From an uncultured Granulosicoccaceae bacterium (GTDB lineage: Bacteria; Pseudomonadota; Gammaproteobacteria; Granulosicoccales; Granulosicoccaceae), in NCBI GenBank assembly GCA_938028465.1, contig CALJAA010000070.1, forward strand, positions 1 to 36,355: 36,355 bases of DNA, read 5' to 3'. The notes under the pieces are model-generated. The model searched no databases. It was not told the origin of the DNA and was given only the letters and a program-made list of their open reading frames with translations. This document shows positions 25,794-34,514 of the stretch, one piece after another. The stretch's first letter is position 1. The number at the start of each line of letters is the position of its first letter. Made by a program: the position numbers and the translations under genes.

Positions 25794-27704
25794 ATGCGAA
25801 ATTTCCAGCACCTGATGTTATTGGCGATGGTAGCGACTCTCGTTTCCGGATGTGGCGGTAGCAGCTCTAATCCCGCACCATCCTCTGGTAGTGACACCAG
25901 CGCAATAGCTGGATTTTGGGATGTGAGCGAGGAGAATGATAGCGGTGAGCAAGATATTTACTATGCTCTGATCAGCGCCAATGGCATGGTCACAGAGTAC
26001 GACTACGATCAGGATGCAGCCGGTAGTGGTCGCAATTGTTATGTCATTTCCACCAGTACCCTTACCGCAATATCAAATAATCAGTACCAACAAAGTGATG
26101 AGATCGAAGGCGGGTTCGATACTTTCACAGCGACCCGTCAAGGAACCGTACTTACTGTTTCTTTTGTCGATGAGGATGATGACAATCAAAACGGGAGCAC
26201 CACCGACCTTATCACCGAAACCTATAACGAGCTGACAAGCATAGATCCGGCTACGTTAGAAGATTGCAATACTGCTTCAAGCCCAACAGATATTCCAGTA
26301 TTAAGCAGCGGCGGGTTGGTTGTCGGTGGTTTCGATGAGTCGCGAGGAGGAACCAACGCCATTGATGTTGGCGCCTTCAAACCCAGCTTGGAAACTCACA
26401 TCACCGACGTCACTATTCTGACCACAGCAACACTCACCGACGCCTTTCTAGATCAGGTTGATGTATTTATCGTCGACGTTGTATCGAATTCTGGAACAGC
26501 AATCTCTCGGCTCAATTTAGCTGAAACTGCAGCCTTGGAGTCTTTTGTCAACGGCGGTGGTGGCTTACTAGTTGCCTCCGACAATCCCTCGTTTCAGTCA
26601 GCCAGTAATAGTTTTTTAACACCATTTGGATTAACCGCTGGCGGTATCGCGACGGGTGGCTTGCATACCGCTTCAGTGATTGACCGAAGCATCTTTAGCG
26701 ACGTAACCGATGGCCCTTATGGGCAAGTGGTCAGTGTAAGCGCCAACAACACCGGTGGTTTCAGTGTGCTGGGAGAGTTTTCTGTGCTCGCTAACTGGAG
26801 TTCCGGCCCGCTTAGCGACAGCCCTGCAATTGTTGCTCGTTCCAATATTGGAGCCGGAGCTGGGCGCATTGTTTCTGTTGCTGATCATCAGACGGTTATC
26901 GCAGGCCTTGAGGACAGTGAAATCCTTTTCTTGAATTCAATCTATTTTCTGTCAAAGGCGTTCTCTCCCAGCAGGAATAGTAGCGAGGTGACAACAGTCG
27001 ATATGTTCAGCGTAACCAGCTCAACGTCGAGCTCGAACCCAAGCACCTTTGTCGGCGTGGATGTTGCGAATGGCCAACAAACCCTCATCGGCACCACGGG
27101 CGGCGTTAGCATTGGTAATGCTATGGACTGGAACCCAATAACCCGTAAATTTTACAGCACCGATAGTTTCAACTTTCCTGGGATCATCCACGAGATAGAT
27201 TCCGTTACAGGCACGTCAAGCCAGGTTGCCTGGGTGCGCGACTCTGCGGGCACGCCATTGGAGATTGGTGCAATAGCGTTCTCATCCGACGGCACGCTCT
27301 ACGCTGCTGAGGGCAGAAACGTTGGAACCGGGCTACGTATTGGCATAGTCGATCTTGACAACGAAACCTTCTCCGAAATAATGCCAGTGCCCAGCGGTAA
27401 TTTCGTGCCCGGTATTGATATAGGAGACGATGGTACGCTGCACGCGGTGTACAGCCTCTTTCAAACCGGTACCACCACGACAAACAGCGTAGTAAGAATT
27501 AATTTACAAACCATGCAAATCCTTAGTGACGTTGCGCTAAGCACTGATTTTGCTGTAGGCGATATTGATCTTGCAGCAGATGGTTTTCTCTATCATTCCA
27601 ACTTTAGCTTTACCCTGATTCGGGTTGACCCCATTACAGGCGATCAAACAAACGTGGGTTTTGGTGAAGTCGGCGCATTCGCTGGGCTCGCGTCCGTGCA
27701 GTAG
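25794..27704 (+). CDS. Large lipoprotein: lipocalin-like N-terminus, amidotransferase-like middle, propeller-like C-terminus
   Basis: The 636-residue protein has a lipoprotein signal peptide with lipobox LVSGC (Cys20), followed by a Gly/Ser/Pro-rich linker. Residues about 40-155 look like a lipocalin-type barrel (IAGFWDVSEEN... start). Residues about 165-400 resemble a ThuA/type-1 amidotransferase-like fold used for carbohydrate or structural roles (VDVFIVDVVSNSG; ESFVNGGGGLLVASDNPSF). Residues about 405-636 have spaced LIGTTGG, FYSTDS, LYAAEG, LHAVYS and FLYHSN segments suggesting beta-propeller blades. No catalytic residues can be named. It is probably anchored to the outer membrane. Domain calls two and three are by pattern only; function unknown. 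Confidence 0.8.
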   Translation: MRNFQHLMLLAMVATLVSGCGGSSSNPAPSSGSDTSAIAGFWDVSEENDSGEQDIYYALISANGMVTEYDYDQDAAGSGRNCYVISTSTLTAISNNQYQQSDEIEGGFDTFTATRQGTVLTVSFVDEDDDNQNGSTTDLITETYNELTSIDPATLEDCNTASSPTDIPVLSSGGLVVGGFDESRGGTNAIDVGAFKPSLETHITDVTILTTATLTDAFLDQVDVFIVDVVSNSGTAISRLNLAETAALESFVNGGGGLLVASDNPSFQSASNSFLTPFGLTAGGIATGGLHTASVIDRSIFSDVTDGPYGQVVSVSANNTGGFSVLGEFSVLANWSSGPLSDSPAIVARSNIGAGAGRIVSVADHQTVIAGLEDSEILFLNSIYFLSKAFSPSRNSSEVTTVDMFSVTSSTSSSNPSTFVGVDVANGQQTLIGTTGGVSIGNAMDWNPITRKFYSTDSFNFPGIIHEIDSVTGTSSQVAWVRDSAGTPLEIGAIAFSSDGTLYAAEGRNVGTGLRIGIVDLDNETFSEIMPVPSGNFVPGIDIGDDGTLHAVYSLFQTGTTTTNSVVRINLQTMQILSDVALSTDFAVGDIDLAADGFLYHSNFSFTLIRVDPITGDQTNVGFGEVGAFAGLASVQ

Positions 27705-27708
27705 TCGT

Positions 27709-27737
27709 TATTCGGTAAAGCGCTAACGCACCGAATA
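27709..27737 (+). terminator. Hairpin after the lipoprotein gene
   Basis: TATTCGGT and ACCGAATA form a perfect eight-pair stem with an inner GCG/CGC, starting five bases after the stop. There is no T-run, so it may stabilise the message end rather than terminate. Confidence 0.5.
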
Positions 27738-27984
27738 GGTGATAAATCATATTTACGATGGATCTCGCCTGAACGTCTCCTTCTGCTACAACCCGATTTC
27801 TACTTAGTGTATATATTGGGCCAGAACGATGAAGAATAAATATGGAGTGAAGGTTGCAAATTTTCCAGCACTACGTTACAACATTATATTCGACACTCGT
27901 GATAGTGAAGGCGCTTGAAACATAAAGTCATTACAAAAGCCCTACATGTTCGCCTCGTGTCAGCTATTCAGTAAAGAGATAACG

Positions 27985-28299
27985 ATGAAGAATGAAGCCC
28001 AGAGGCACCGTTCCACAGTCAGCACCGCAAGATTAATATCTAGCATTATTCTCATTATTTCATTTCTACTACTAATGGTCGGAGTGATTACTCTAGTCGC
28101 CTCGATCTCGCCAGAGAACACAGCAGCTGCAACCGATATAATGCCTTATTATATCCAGCCTTGGTTTGACGTAAACGCAGGTCGAGGACTCAAATTATTA
28201 GGCTTATTTGTATTATTCGCTTGGATGGGATATGTACTACGTATCCTAACTTGTCTACTGGAATCGCAAATCCCTGACGAACCTGCCCGCAGCCAATAA
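27985..28299 (+). CDS. Small two-helix membrane protein of unknown function
   Basis: The 104-residue protein starts at the ATG at 27985, which has an AAAGAGA ribosome binding site; the frame is open 13 codons further upstream without one. It has two hydrophobic segments (about 19-42 and 70-92), a short extracytoplasmic loop between them (ISPENTAAATDIMPYYIQPW) and polar ends. The helices are about 25 residues long, suitable for membrane spans. I do not recognise the family. It stands alone, 280 bases after the lipoprotein gene. Confidence 0.65.
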   Translation: MKNEAQRHRSTVSTARLISSIILIISFLLLMVGVITLVASISPENTAAATDIMPYYIQPWFDVNAGRGLKLLGLFVLFAWMGYVLRILTCLLESQIPDEPARSQ

Positions 28300-28770
28300 A
28301 CAAAGCGATAACGAGTCAACAGCTTAACCGAACCAGGCATCACTCCACACTAGCTGCAAGCCCACGTGTCCCGTGCTGTATCGACGCCTAGGCATAAACC
28401 AAGCCGTCTGCTGGACTCCGCTCACCCGTTTTGCTGCTATGGTGCCAAAACGCGCATCAATTTATTAGGCCGTCCAGACACGCTTGCAAGGCGTGCTGCC
28501 GGAGTGTTCGAATAGCAGTAACCAGCCAAACAATCACTCACCTTCCCAACTGATACTCAACTGATACCAAACTGATCCCAAGTTGATGTCGAGTGTTTAA
28601 CCCAAAAAAGAGAATATAGTCCCTGCAATCCATTGGATTGCATTCGATGAGTTTACACAGGCAACAACCTGAGCAGGCGTAGGCGTGTTTTTGACATGGA
28701 AGTCATCTCAACGTTCCAGCTTTTCCGCCCGAACTCTCTTTGGCGATTACAATTCACAAGGAATATTAAG
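28300..28770. other. Long leader/intergenic region before the Flp pilin gene
   Basis: This stretch of about 470 bases holds no convincing gene. It contains the 11-bp-phased repeats described separately (28548-28591) and a TATAGT at 28615-28620 that could be a -10 element. An AAGGA ribosome binding site precedes the pilin ATG. Confidence 0.5.
28548..28591 (+). promoter_or_regulatory. Four 11-bp-phased direct repeats, OmpR/PhoB-type binding array
   Basis: AACTGAT occurs at 28548, 28559 and 28570, and AGTTGAT at 28581, each followed by a four-base spacer. A seven-base repeat plus four-base spacer at exact 11-bp phase is the architecture of sites bound by OmpR/PhoB-family response regulators (compare the Pho box). 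It lies upstream of the pilin gene. The regulator is unknown. Confidence 0.6.
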
Positions 28771-28956
28771 ATGAAACACCTTAATACAGCGACACAGAAG
28801 CTTCTCCGAGACGAAAAGGGATTTATAACAGCCGAGTACATAATTATGGGAGCACTGGTTGTTATGGTAACAGTGATTATTTTTACAGGTATGCAAACTG
28901 CCGTTGCTGAAAACATAGATTATCTTTCTGGAGCTTTAGGTAGCATCGGCAGTTGA
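28771..28956 (+). CDS. flp: Flp/Tad-type prepilin
   Basis: The 61-residue protein has the class of processing site used by Flp prepilins: KGFITAEYIIMGALVV, with Glu and Tyr at +5 and +6 after the Gly. A hydrophobic helix follows and a short tail ends in SGALGSIGS. Length is normal for Flp pilins (50-80 residues). It would be cut by a Tad prepilin peptidase and assembled into thin adhesive pili. No tad/cpa genes are nearby, so it is an orphan pilin gene. The start at 28771 has an AAGGA site; an earlier in-frame ATG at 28696 would add an unlikely 25-residue leader. A terminator follows. Confidence 0.82.
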   Translation: MKHLNTATQKLLRDEKGFITAEYIIMGALVVMVTVIIFTGMQTAVAENIDYLSGALGSIGS

Positions 28957-29022
28957 TCTGCAACAGTAGATTGTTGAAACTCTTTTGTAGACTACTGATG
29001 AGCACTGTTTTCTTCTACTCTT

Positions 29023-29054
29023 AAGCGGACGTCGCACAGCGGTGTCCGCTTTCT
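29023..29054 (+). terminator. Terminator after the Flp pilin gene
   Basis: AAGCGGAC and GTCCGCTT form a perfect eight-pair stem with a 13-base loop, followed by TCT. It lies about 65 bases beyond the pilin stop. Confidence 0.65.
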
Positions 29055-29136
29055 ACTGCTTACCTCGTACTGCAACGTTTATCCAATGACCAGTGAAGAA
29101 AAAGGAAAATCAAAACAAGGTCAGCTTAAGCGAAGT

Positions 29137-30846
29137 TCATTGCACTTCGTTGCTAACCATCAAGTCGACCACACGCTCCGCCTGCTCGAAGCATTCCTCA
29201 TGCAGACCAGCGCCATTAGTCCAGCACCCGGCAAAAAACACACGTCTATCTGGCATGCCCTGATGTTTTGGTAGCTCTGCCTGTATCTCGAGCAGTTTGG
29301 TGGTCATCACTGCGTGGCGAAAAGTTGCGCAGGCCAATCCGGCCTTCGCATCGTTAGCATTCAGTTTGTGCCCATAACCCGCTTGCTGTTTCAGTGCATT
29401 TTTTTTGTCTTCAGGGGTACGCTTCAGAATATATTCGTCCGGGATTTTCTCTTCTGGGTTGAGCGAGACAAAATAGATAGGCATCCCATACTGATTATAG
29501 TCTTCGTGTCGACGGTCGTTTCGATGCCGGTTTTGAACGTACGTCATCTGATAGGGTATCGTCTCAAGACGTTTTGGATCTGGTGTTCGAATCATGACAT
29601 TGTAGGTACGCCACATGCCTGGATCGGGCGGCAACAATCGATTCCAAGTATGGGCATAGGCGTGGCTGGTGGAAAAATCAACGGCCTTGAGGTATTCCTT
29701 CATCTCTTCTGATAATAGAGATGAGCCCTCAAAAGACTTCAATTGATCGTCAGCATGGCCAGCCATAACAACCTGGTCAACAACAATATTTTTGGGATTT
29801 TTGCCTGAAGCGTATTCTCCACCCGATACATCTTCCACCCTAACGCCGTTTTCACCGTCGTCATGAACAACGGCCTCAAAATGACGATAAATCTTGACCT
29901 TGTTTTTTTGCAGCCACGAAGCCAGTGCCTCAATCCAGTGCTGCGATCCGTGTGTAAAATACCGCCGATCTATTCCCAAGTCGAGCTGCGTTTTTACGTC
30001 TGTACCTGTCGCCCCTTCCTGCAGCATGTAATAACTCATAACCCCACGCATTGGCATTACTGCCGGGCCGCGTTCGTCTGCAAAGTACATAGCAGAAATA
30101 CGGGGATAGAGAAACGTGCGCACCAGAGTCTCCAAGTTCTTACGGGATATTGTGGTTAACCTTTCCTTCTTAAAAAAATCGACATATTCAGCGACGGTGT
30201 AATTCCACCAGTCAGGCAGGGGTTCGAGTTTGTGCGGGTCACGATAAAAATCTTTAGCAGCCAACTCCATAAACTTATGCTCGTCCAGAGCCAATTGCTC
30301 ATCTACAAGCGGCAGTGAACGGCTCGTATCAACAACGGCTCTTCGATCATCTATGCGCGCGCCATTATAGGGTTGGGCCTGCCCGGTCAGATAACCGTCT
30401 TTAGTCCAGACTTCGCTAAAATCCCTGCTAAAGAATGCGGCAGTATCTTCAAGCGGTTTTAAATTCTCATCAATGGAGTAATTGATGTCGAGCATTGCCT
30501 GCTTGAGCTTTCTATAGGTTTGTAAATTTACATCATTGACACCAAGGTCTGCGAAACGCACAAAATCCTTTATATCCCCGGAACCGCGGTAATCGGTACC
30601 CAGCATAACTTCTGCAGTAGCAGCATTTCCACCAAGCGTTGGCGATTTTTCGACAACGGTTACCTCACCCTTGAACCCACGTTTGACGAGAGTGTAGGCA
30701 ACGGAAAGACCGGATATACCGCCACCAATGATGGCCACAGATTTCGGTTTCTGATCTTTGGGAGCATCAGTTGCACCCAGTACTCTGGTTGCAAGTGCGG
30801 CTCCACCGCCGATGATCCCAAGTGCTTTGCGTCTAGAAACAGCCAT
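29137..30846 (-). CDS. Tat-exported FAD/NAD(P)-dependent oxidoreductase (amine-oxidase-like)
   Basis: The 569-residue protein starts with a twin-arginine signal (SRRKALGIIGGGAALATRVLG), so it is folded with its cofactor and exported to the periplasm. The FAD dinucleotide motif VAIIGGGISGLSVAYTL lies at 37-53, with VVEKSPTLGGNAAT for ribose binding. The C-terminal flavin segment is RVFFAGCWTNGAGLHEECFE. The overall pattern is that of flavin amine oxidase/COG2907-type oxidoreductases. A GAGGT ribosome binding site precedes the ATG. It is divergent from the large HTH-AAA regulator, which might control it. The substrate is unknown. Confidence 0.85.
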   Translation of the reverse strand: MAVSRRKALGIIGGGAALATRVLGATDAPKDQKPKSVAIIGGGISGLSVAYTLVKRGFKGEVTVVEKSPTLGGNAATAEVMLGTDYRGSGDIKDFVRFADLGVNDVNLQTYRKLKQAMLDINYSIDENLKPLEDTAAFFSRDFSEVWTKDGYLTGQAQPYNGARIDDRRAVVDTSRSLPLVDEQLALDEHKFMELAAKDFYRDPHKLEPLPDWWNYTVAEYVDFFKKERLTTISRKNLETLVRTFLYPRISAMYFADERGPAVMPMRGVMSYYMLQEGATGTDVKTQLDLGIDRRYFTHGSQHWIEALASWLQKNKVKIYRHFEAVVHDDGENGVRVEDVSGGEYASGKNPKNIVVDQVVMAGHADDQLKSFEGSSLLSEEMKEYLKAVDFSTSHAYAHTWNRLLPPDPGMWRTYNVMIRTPDPKRLETIPYQMTYVQNRHRNDRRHEDYNQYGMPIYFVSLNPEEKIPDEYILKRTPEDKKNALKQQAGYGHKLNANDAKAGLACATFRHAVMTTKLLEIQAELPKHQGMPDRRVFFAGCWTNGAGLHEECFEQAERVVDLMVSNEVQ

Positions 30847-31068
30847 TTGGTTTTACCTCAATAAAACGGAGATAGAAAAAGGTCACTACTGAAACCGGAT
30901 TCGACTCGGCCAGATGCGAGTTTCTTTCTCCGTACAAAAACAATACCAGGGAGTGACAAAGGCAAAAAAGATTGATAGACAAAACAGTGTTTATCCATTG
31001 CTTAGTGCGATTTGCCATAGCATTCACACATGGGGTGCGTGCAAAAATGCTTTTTGGTATTTGTCGCA

Positions 31069-34000
31069 ATGATGATTGAAGCACATCAAGATGGTCGAGT
31101 AGTTCTCTGCAAAGATCAGTTGAAATCACTGCGACGTCGCGTGGGCGCCAGTCAGGAAAAGGTCGCGTTTTTATGTGCAGAACAAGGCCTATGTGTATCG
31201 ATTGCCTCTTTAAAACGCGCCGAAACTAGCAAAAACGTACTGTATCGCACGGCTCGTGACTTAGCTCGATTTTACGAAGTCACAGTAGAGCAGCTTTGCG
31301 GCGCAGGCAACCACTCCGACAGTTCAGTCGTACCACCCTCTGCGCAATCAAATACCCACCCCGCACACACAATGGCAGTACAGCGCAACTTTGTTTTATT
31401 CTGTTGCGAGCAGGCTGAGGTTAATTTTTCACTGGCCAAAGAAGGTGCAGGGTTTGAGTCAATTCTTAGCCATATTGCACCTCAATATAATGCCGAACCT
31501 ATACCCTCTGACAATCAGAGTGTGTACTACTCCTTTGGTGCAAGTCACACGCATGCCAATGAGGCACAACGTGCCATTGGTTTTGCGAATCGCTGTTTAC
31601 AAATATTTTTCTCTCTTTGGGGCACCTCCGAAGTCGTTAGATTGGGGCTTTGTGTAGGGAGACTAACGTCGCCAGAAAATGAGTTGGCGATCGATACAAA
31701 TCATATCAATTCCAATATAGACCCGTTGATGTTGGCCGCTACACCGGGAAAGGTCACGATCAGTGAAGAACTACTGTTTGCTGCTGGTGATAACCCTATT
31801 CCGCTTAAAGGTGAAGCGACCGACAGTACCTTCTGGGTGCTAAGCGATAACGATCGGTCAGAGAGTCGTGAATATTCTCCAATCATTGGTCGCAGGGTTG
31901 AAATTACATTATTTAAAGCGGTCCTCGAGTCCGCTAAAGAATATGAATCGTTGCAGCTGGTCCACTTATTAGGTAATGCTGGAATTGGTAAAAGTCGCCT
32001 TGCGGAGGAATTCGTTCGAGTAGCATCGCTGGACGGATTTTCCTGCCACACAACCAATATGATGGATTTTCAAGTTGAGCAAAAAAAGCTAACGGTTCCC
32101 AAATTGTTAAGTTCACTGCTAGGCATTAGCGACTCAGAATCGAACCTATCACTGGATGAAATCAACTCTCGTAATGAGCTTTTGATTCTCCAGGAAACAA
32201 CGCACTTACCATTGTTGTATTCACTATTAAACTGGAAGATAAGTAAACGGTGGGAATCGTTGTTTGCGGCAATGTCCCCGGAGAAAATTTTTGAGTACCA
32301 ATGCCATCTGATTTCGCGAATTATAGAAATGAAAGCAATGGTTTCTCCCATCTTGATCGTTGTAGAAGATTATCATTGGTCTCAAAATACGGAGAGAGCT
32401 TACATTGAATCGATGATGAGCAACCTTGTTAGCGATTCAGTAGTTCTGCTTATCACAACCCGTCCCGGGGATGCCAGCGAATCAGTGGTGCTGTCAAGCG
32501 AGGCAAGCGGTGCTTCCGTTACCAATATCAGTTTAGGCCCGCTCTCCAGAATTGACGCTCAAAATTTTGCTGAGCATATTTCTGGTATCGACGAAGGTTA
32601 CCGTGACAAATGTATCGCTAAAGCTCAGGGCAATCCGCTGTTTCTGGAACAACTACTGAGGGAGCGGCGTGGCAGCGTACGTGATGGACTGCCGTATTCT
32701 TTGCAGAGCCTGATTGTTTCACGCATCGATGATATGCCACTGGAGGATCAGCTAGCAGTACGAACAGCGTCTGTCATTGGGCATCGTTTTACATTGGGAA
32801 TACTGCGCAGACTGCTGGATCAACCTGACTACGATCCTGCACTTCTCGTTTCCAGCAACATAATTAACGGAGACAATGATAATTATTCATTCAATCACGC
32901 CTTGATTGTTGAAGGGATATACCAATCTATTTCCGAGGAGGATCAGCGTAAGCTGCATTATCAATGCGCCCAATGTTATACCGACGATATTGTTATGCAA
33001 TGCCAGCACCTGTTAAAGGCGCAACATCCCAAAGTAATCGACAAACTTATTCCAGCCATTCGATTTCTAATCAGGGGTTATAACTTTGAGCGCGCGAAAG
33101 ACTTTGTAGAAATTGCACTGAATTTCCCTGACAATCAGGCTGCACAACTGGTGCTATATGAGTTACGGGCCGATGTGAACAGCCGCACCGGCAACATAGC
33201 AGAGGCGCTCTCCTCCTATGAAATGATGTATCAACAGGCAATCACGGCAGAGGAAAAAGCGAATGCACTAATTGGAAAAGCCAATTGTCTGAATACGCTT
33301 GATCAGTTTGAGCGGGCAATGGAGACGCTTATAGAGGCTGAAGATATAGCGAGTAAATCGAAGCTTTTGCACCAATTGTCCAGCGTTCACTACCTTAGAG
33401 GAAATTTTTTGTTCCCAAAAGGACAGTCACAGGATTGTATAGAAGCGCAGGAAAAAGCCTTATATTTTGCCCGGAAAGCATCTGCGCCTGAACTCGAAGC
33501 TCGCTCTCTAGGAGGTCTGGGGGACGCCGCCTATATGAGTGGAAAAATGGTAACCGCTTATGAGTACTTTAAACAGTGCCTGGCCCTGTGTGATAAACAT
33601 GACTTAAAAGCAGTGTCTGCAGCGAACATGTTCATGATGGGCACAGTACGAATTTATCTTAACGAAAATGAGCAAGCACTTACCGATGTCGAACGATCAA
33701 TATCTACAGCGCAGCTTGTCGGCCATAAGCGCGCGGAAATTGTATCCCGTTTAACTGCATCCTGGATTCTTGCAGATTCATTGCGAGTAGTTGAAGCTGA
33801 ATCTCATATCGATCTCGCGATGGAGATCGCTATTGATATTGGCGCTCAAAGATTTGTTCCCTTTTTACGAGAATGCAGAAGCCGTTGTTTGTGGCTGTCC
33901 GGAAACAAAGATGAGGCTGCCGTGTCAATAAAAAAAGCCCTTGTCGAGGTCGAGGAATTAAACGCTCAGGCTTTTATCGGCCCCTGGGTTCTGGGAACCT

Positions 34001-34356
34001 GCGCTCTGCTGTCAAATTCAGCAGAGGAGGCACAAGAGTACCTAGCTCGTGCGGATGTAATAATAGAAGGCGGTTGCGTGGGCCATAATTACTATCGCTT
34101 TTATATGGAGGCACTCGAAACTTCCGTTATTCATAGGGACTATAAACGCGCAAATCATTACCTGGAAATTTTTCGTGACTTTGCTAAAAACGAGCCTTGC
34201 CCATGGTCTGATTTTTACCTAAAACGAGGTGAACTATTATTGGCTAGCGATGATTTAGAGAGTAAGAATAACGACATTTTAAGCCTAATTGATACCGCAA
34301 AATCTATCCAGTTGCTTTCTGCCATACCATTACTGGAAAGCGCCCTGAATGACTGA
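31069..34356 (+). CDS. Large regulator: XRE-type HTH, degenerate cyclase domain, AAA ATPase and TPR repeats
   Basis: This multidomain protein has about 1,095 residues; the start could be 31030, 31069 or 31072, none with a good ribosome binding site. Numbering here is from 31030. Residues 25-92 form an XRE-like HTH (LKSLRRRVGASQEKVAFLCA). Residues about 117-270 follow the class III cyclase pattern (NFVLFCCEQ; VYYSFGASHTHANEAQRAIGFA), but the metal Asp residues are gone, so it should be inactive. An AAA_16-type ATPase follows with Walker A GNAGIGKS (315-322) and a Walker-B-like LIVVEDYHW. The C-terminal 400 or so residues are TPR-like repeats. The design matches COG3899/MalT-like signal-integrating ATPases. 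It is divergent from the Tat oxidoreductase gene. Confidence 0.8.
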   Translation: MMIEAHQDGRVVLCKDQLKSLRRRVGASQEKVAFLCAEQGLCVSIASLKRAETSKNVLYRTARDLARFYEVTVEQLCGAGNHSDSSVVPPSAQSNTHPAHTMAVQRNFVLFCCEQAEVNFSLAKEGAGFESILSHIAPQYNAEPIPSDNQSVYYSFGASHTHANEAQRAIGFANRCLQIFFSLWGTSEVVRLGLCVGRLTSPENELAIDTNHINSNIDPLMLAATPGKVTISEELLFAAGDNPIPLKGEATDSTFWVLSDNDRSESREYSPIIGRRVEITLFKAVLESAKEYESLQLVHLLGNAGIGKSRLAEEFVRVASLDGFSCHTTNMMDFQVEQKKLTVPKLLSSLLGISDSESNLSLDEINSRNELLILQETTHLPLLYSLLNWKISKRWESLFAAMSPEKIFEYQCHLISRIIEMKAMVSPILIVVEDYHWSQNTERAYIESMMSNLVSDSVVLLITTRPGDASESVVLSSEASGASVTNISLGPLSRIDAQNFAEHISGIDEGYRDKCIAKAQGNPLFLEQLLRERRGSVRDGLPYSLQSLIVSRIDDMPLEDQLAVRTASVIGHRFTLGILRRLLDQPDYDPALLVSSNIINGDNDNYSFNHALIVEGIYQSISEEDQRKLHYQCAQCYTDDIVMQCQHLLKAQHPKVIDKLIPAIRFLIRGYNFERAKDFVEIALNFPDNQAAQLVLYELRADVNSRTGNIAEALSSYEMMYQQAITAEEKANALIGKANCLNTLDQFERAMETLIEAEDIASKSKLLHQLSSVHYLRGNFLFPKGQSQDCIEAQEKALYFARKASAPELEARSLGGLGDAAYMSGKMVTAYEYFKQCLALCDKHDLKAVSAANMFMMGTVRIYLNENEQALTDVERSISTAQLVGHKRAEIVSRLTASWILADSLRVVEAESHIDLAMEIAIDIGAQRFVPFLRECRSRCLWLSGNKDEAAVSIKKALVEVEELNAQAFIGPWVLGTCALLSNSAEEAQEYLARADVIIEGGCVGHNYYRFYMEALETSVIHRDYKRANHYLEIFRDFAKNEPCPWSDFYLKRGELLLASDDLESKNNDILSLIDTAKSIQLLSAIPLLESALND

Positions 34357-34514
34357 ACGACCTACCACATATTTACATCTGCAAGTTCTTCCGCCATCAA
34401 ACACCGCTTGCAGCCGCTTTATCAGCCAGATAATAACATTCCATCTAATTCAACTTTGCATATACACGTATGGTAGAACCATTCGTAAAGCGACTGGTAA
34501 TCTAGGAGAGGTTA

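Noticed and set aside
28696-28770. N-terminal extension of the Flp pilin from an earlier ATG
   Set aside because: The extension has no ribosome binding site and does not fit prepilin leaders, while the ATG at 28771 has one and gives a normal-length prepilin.
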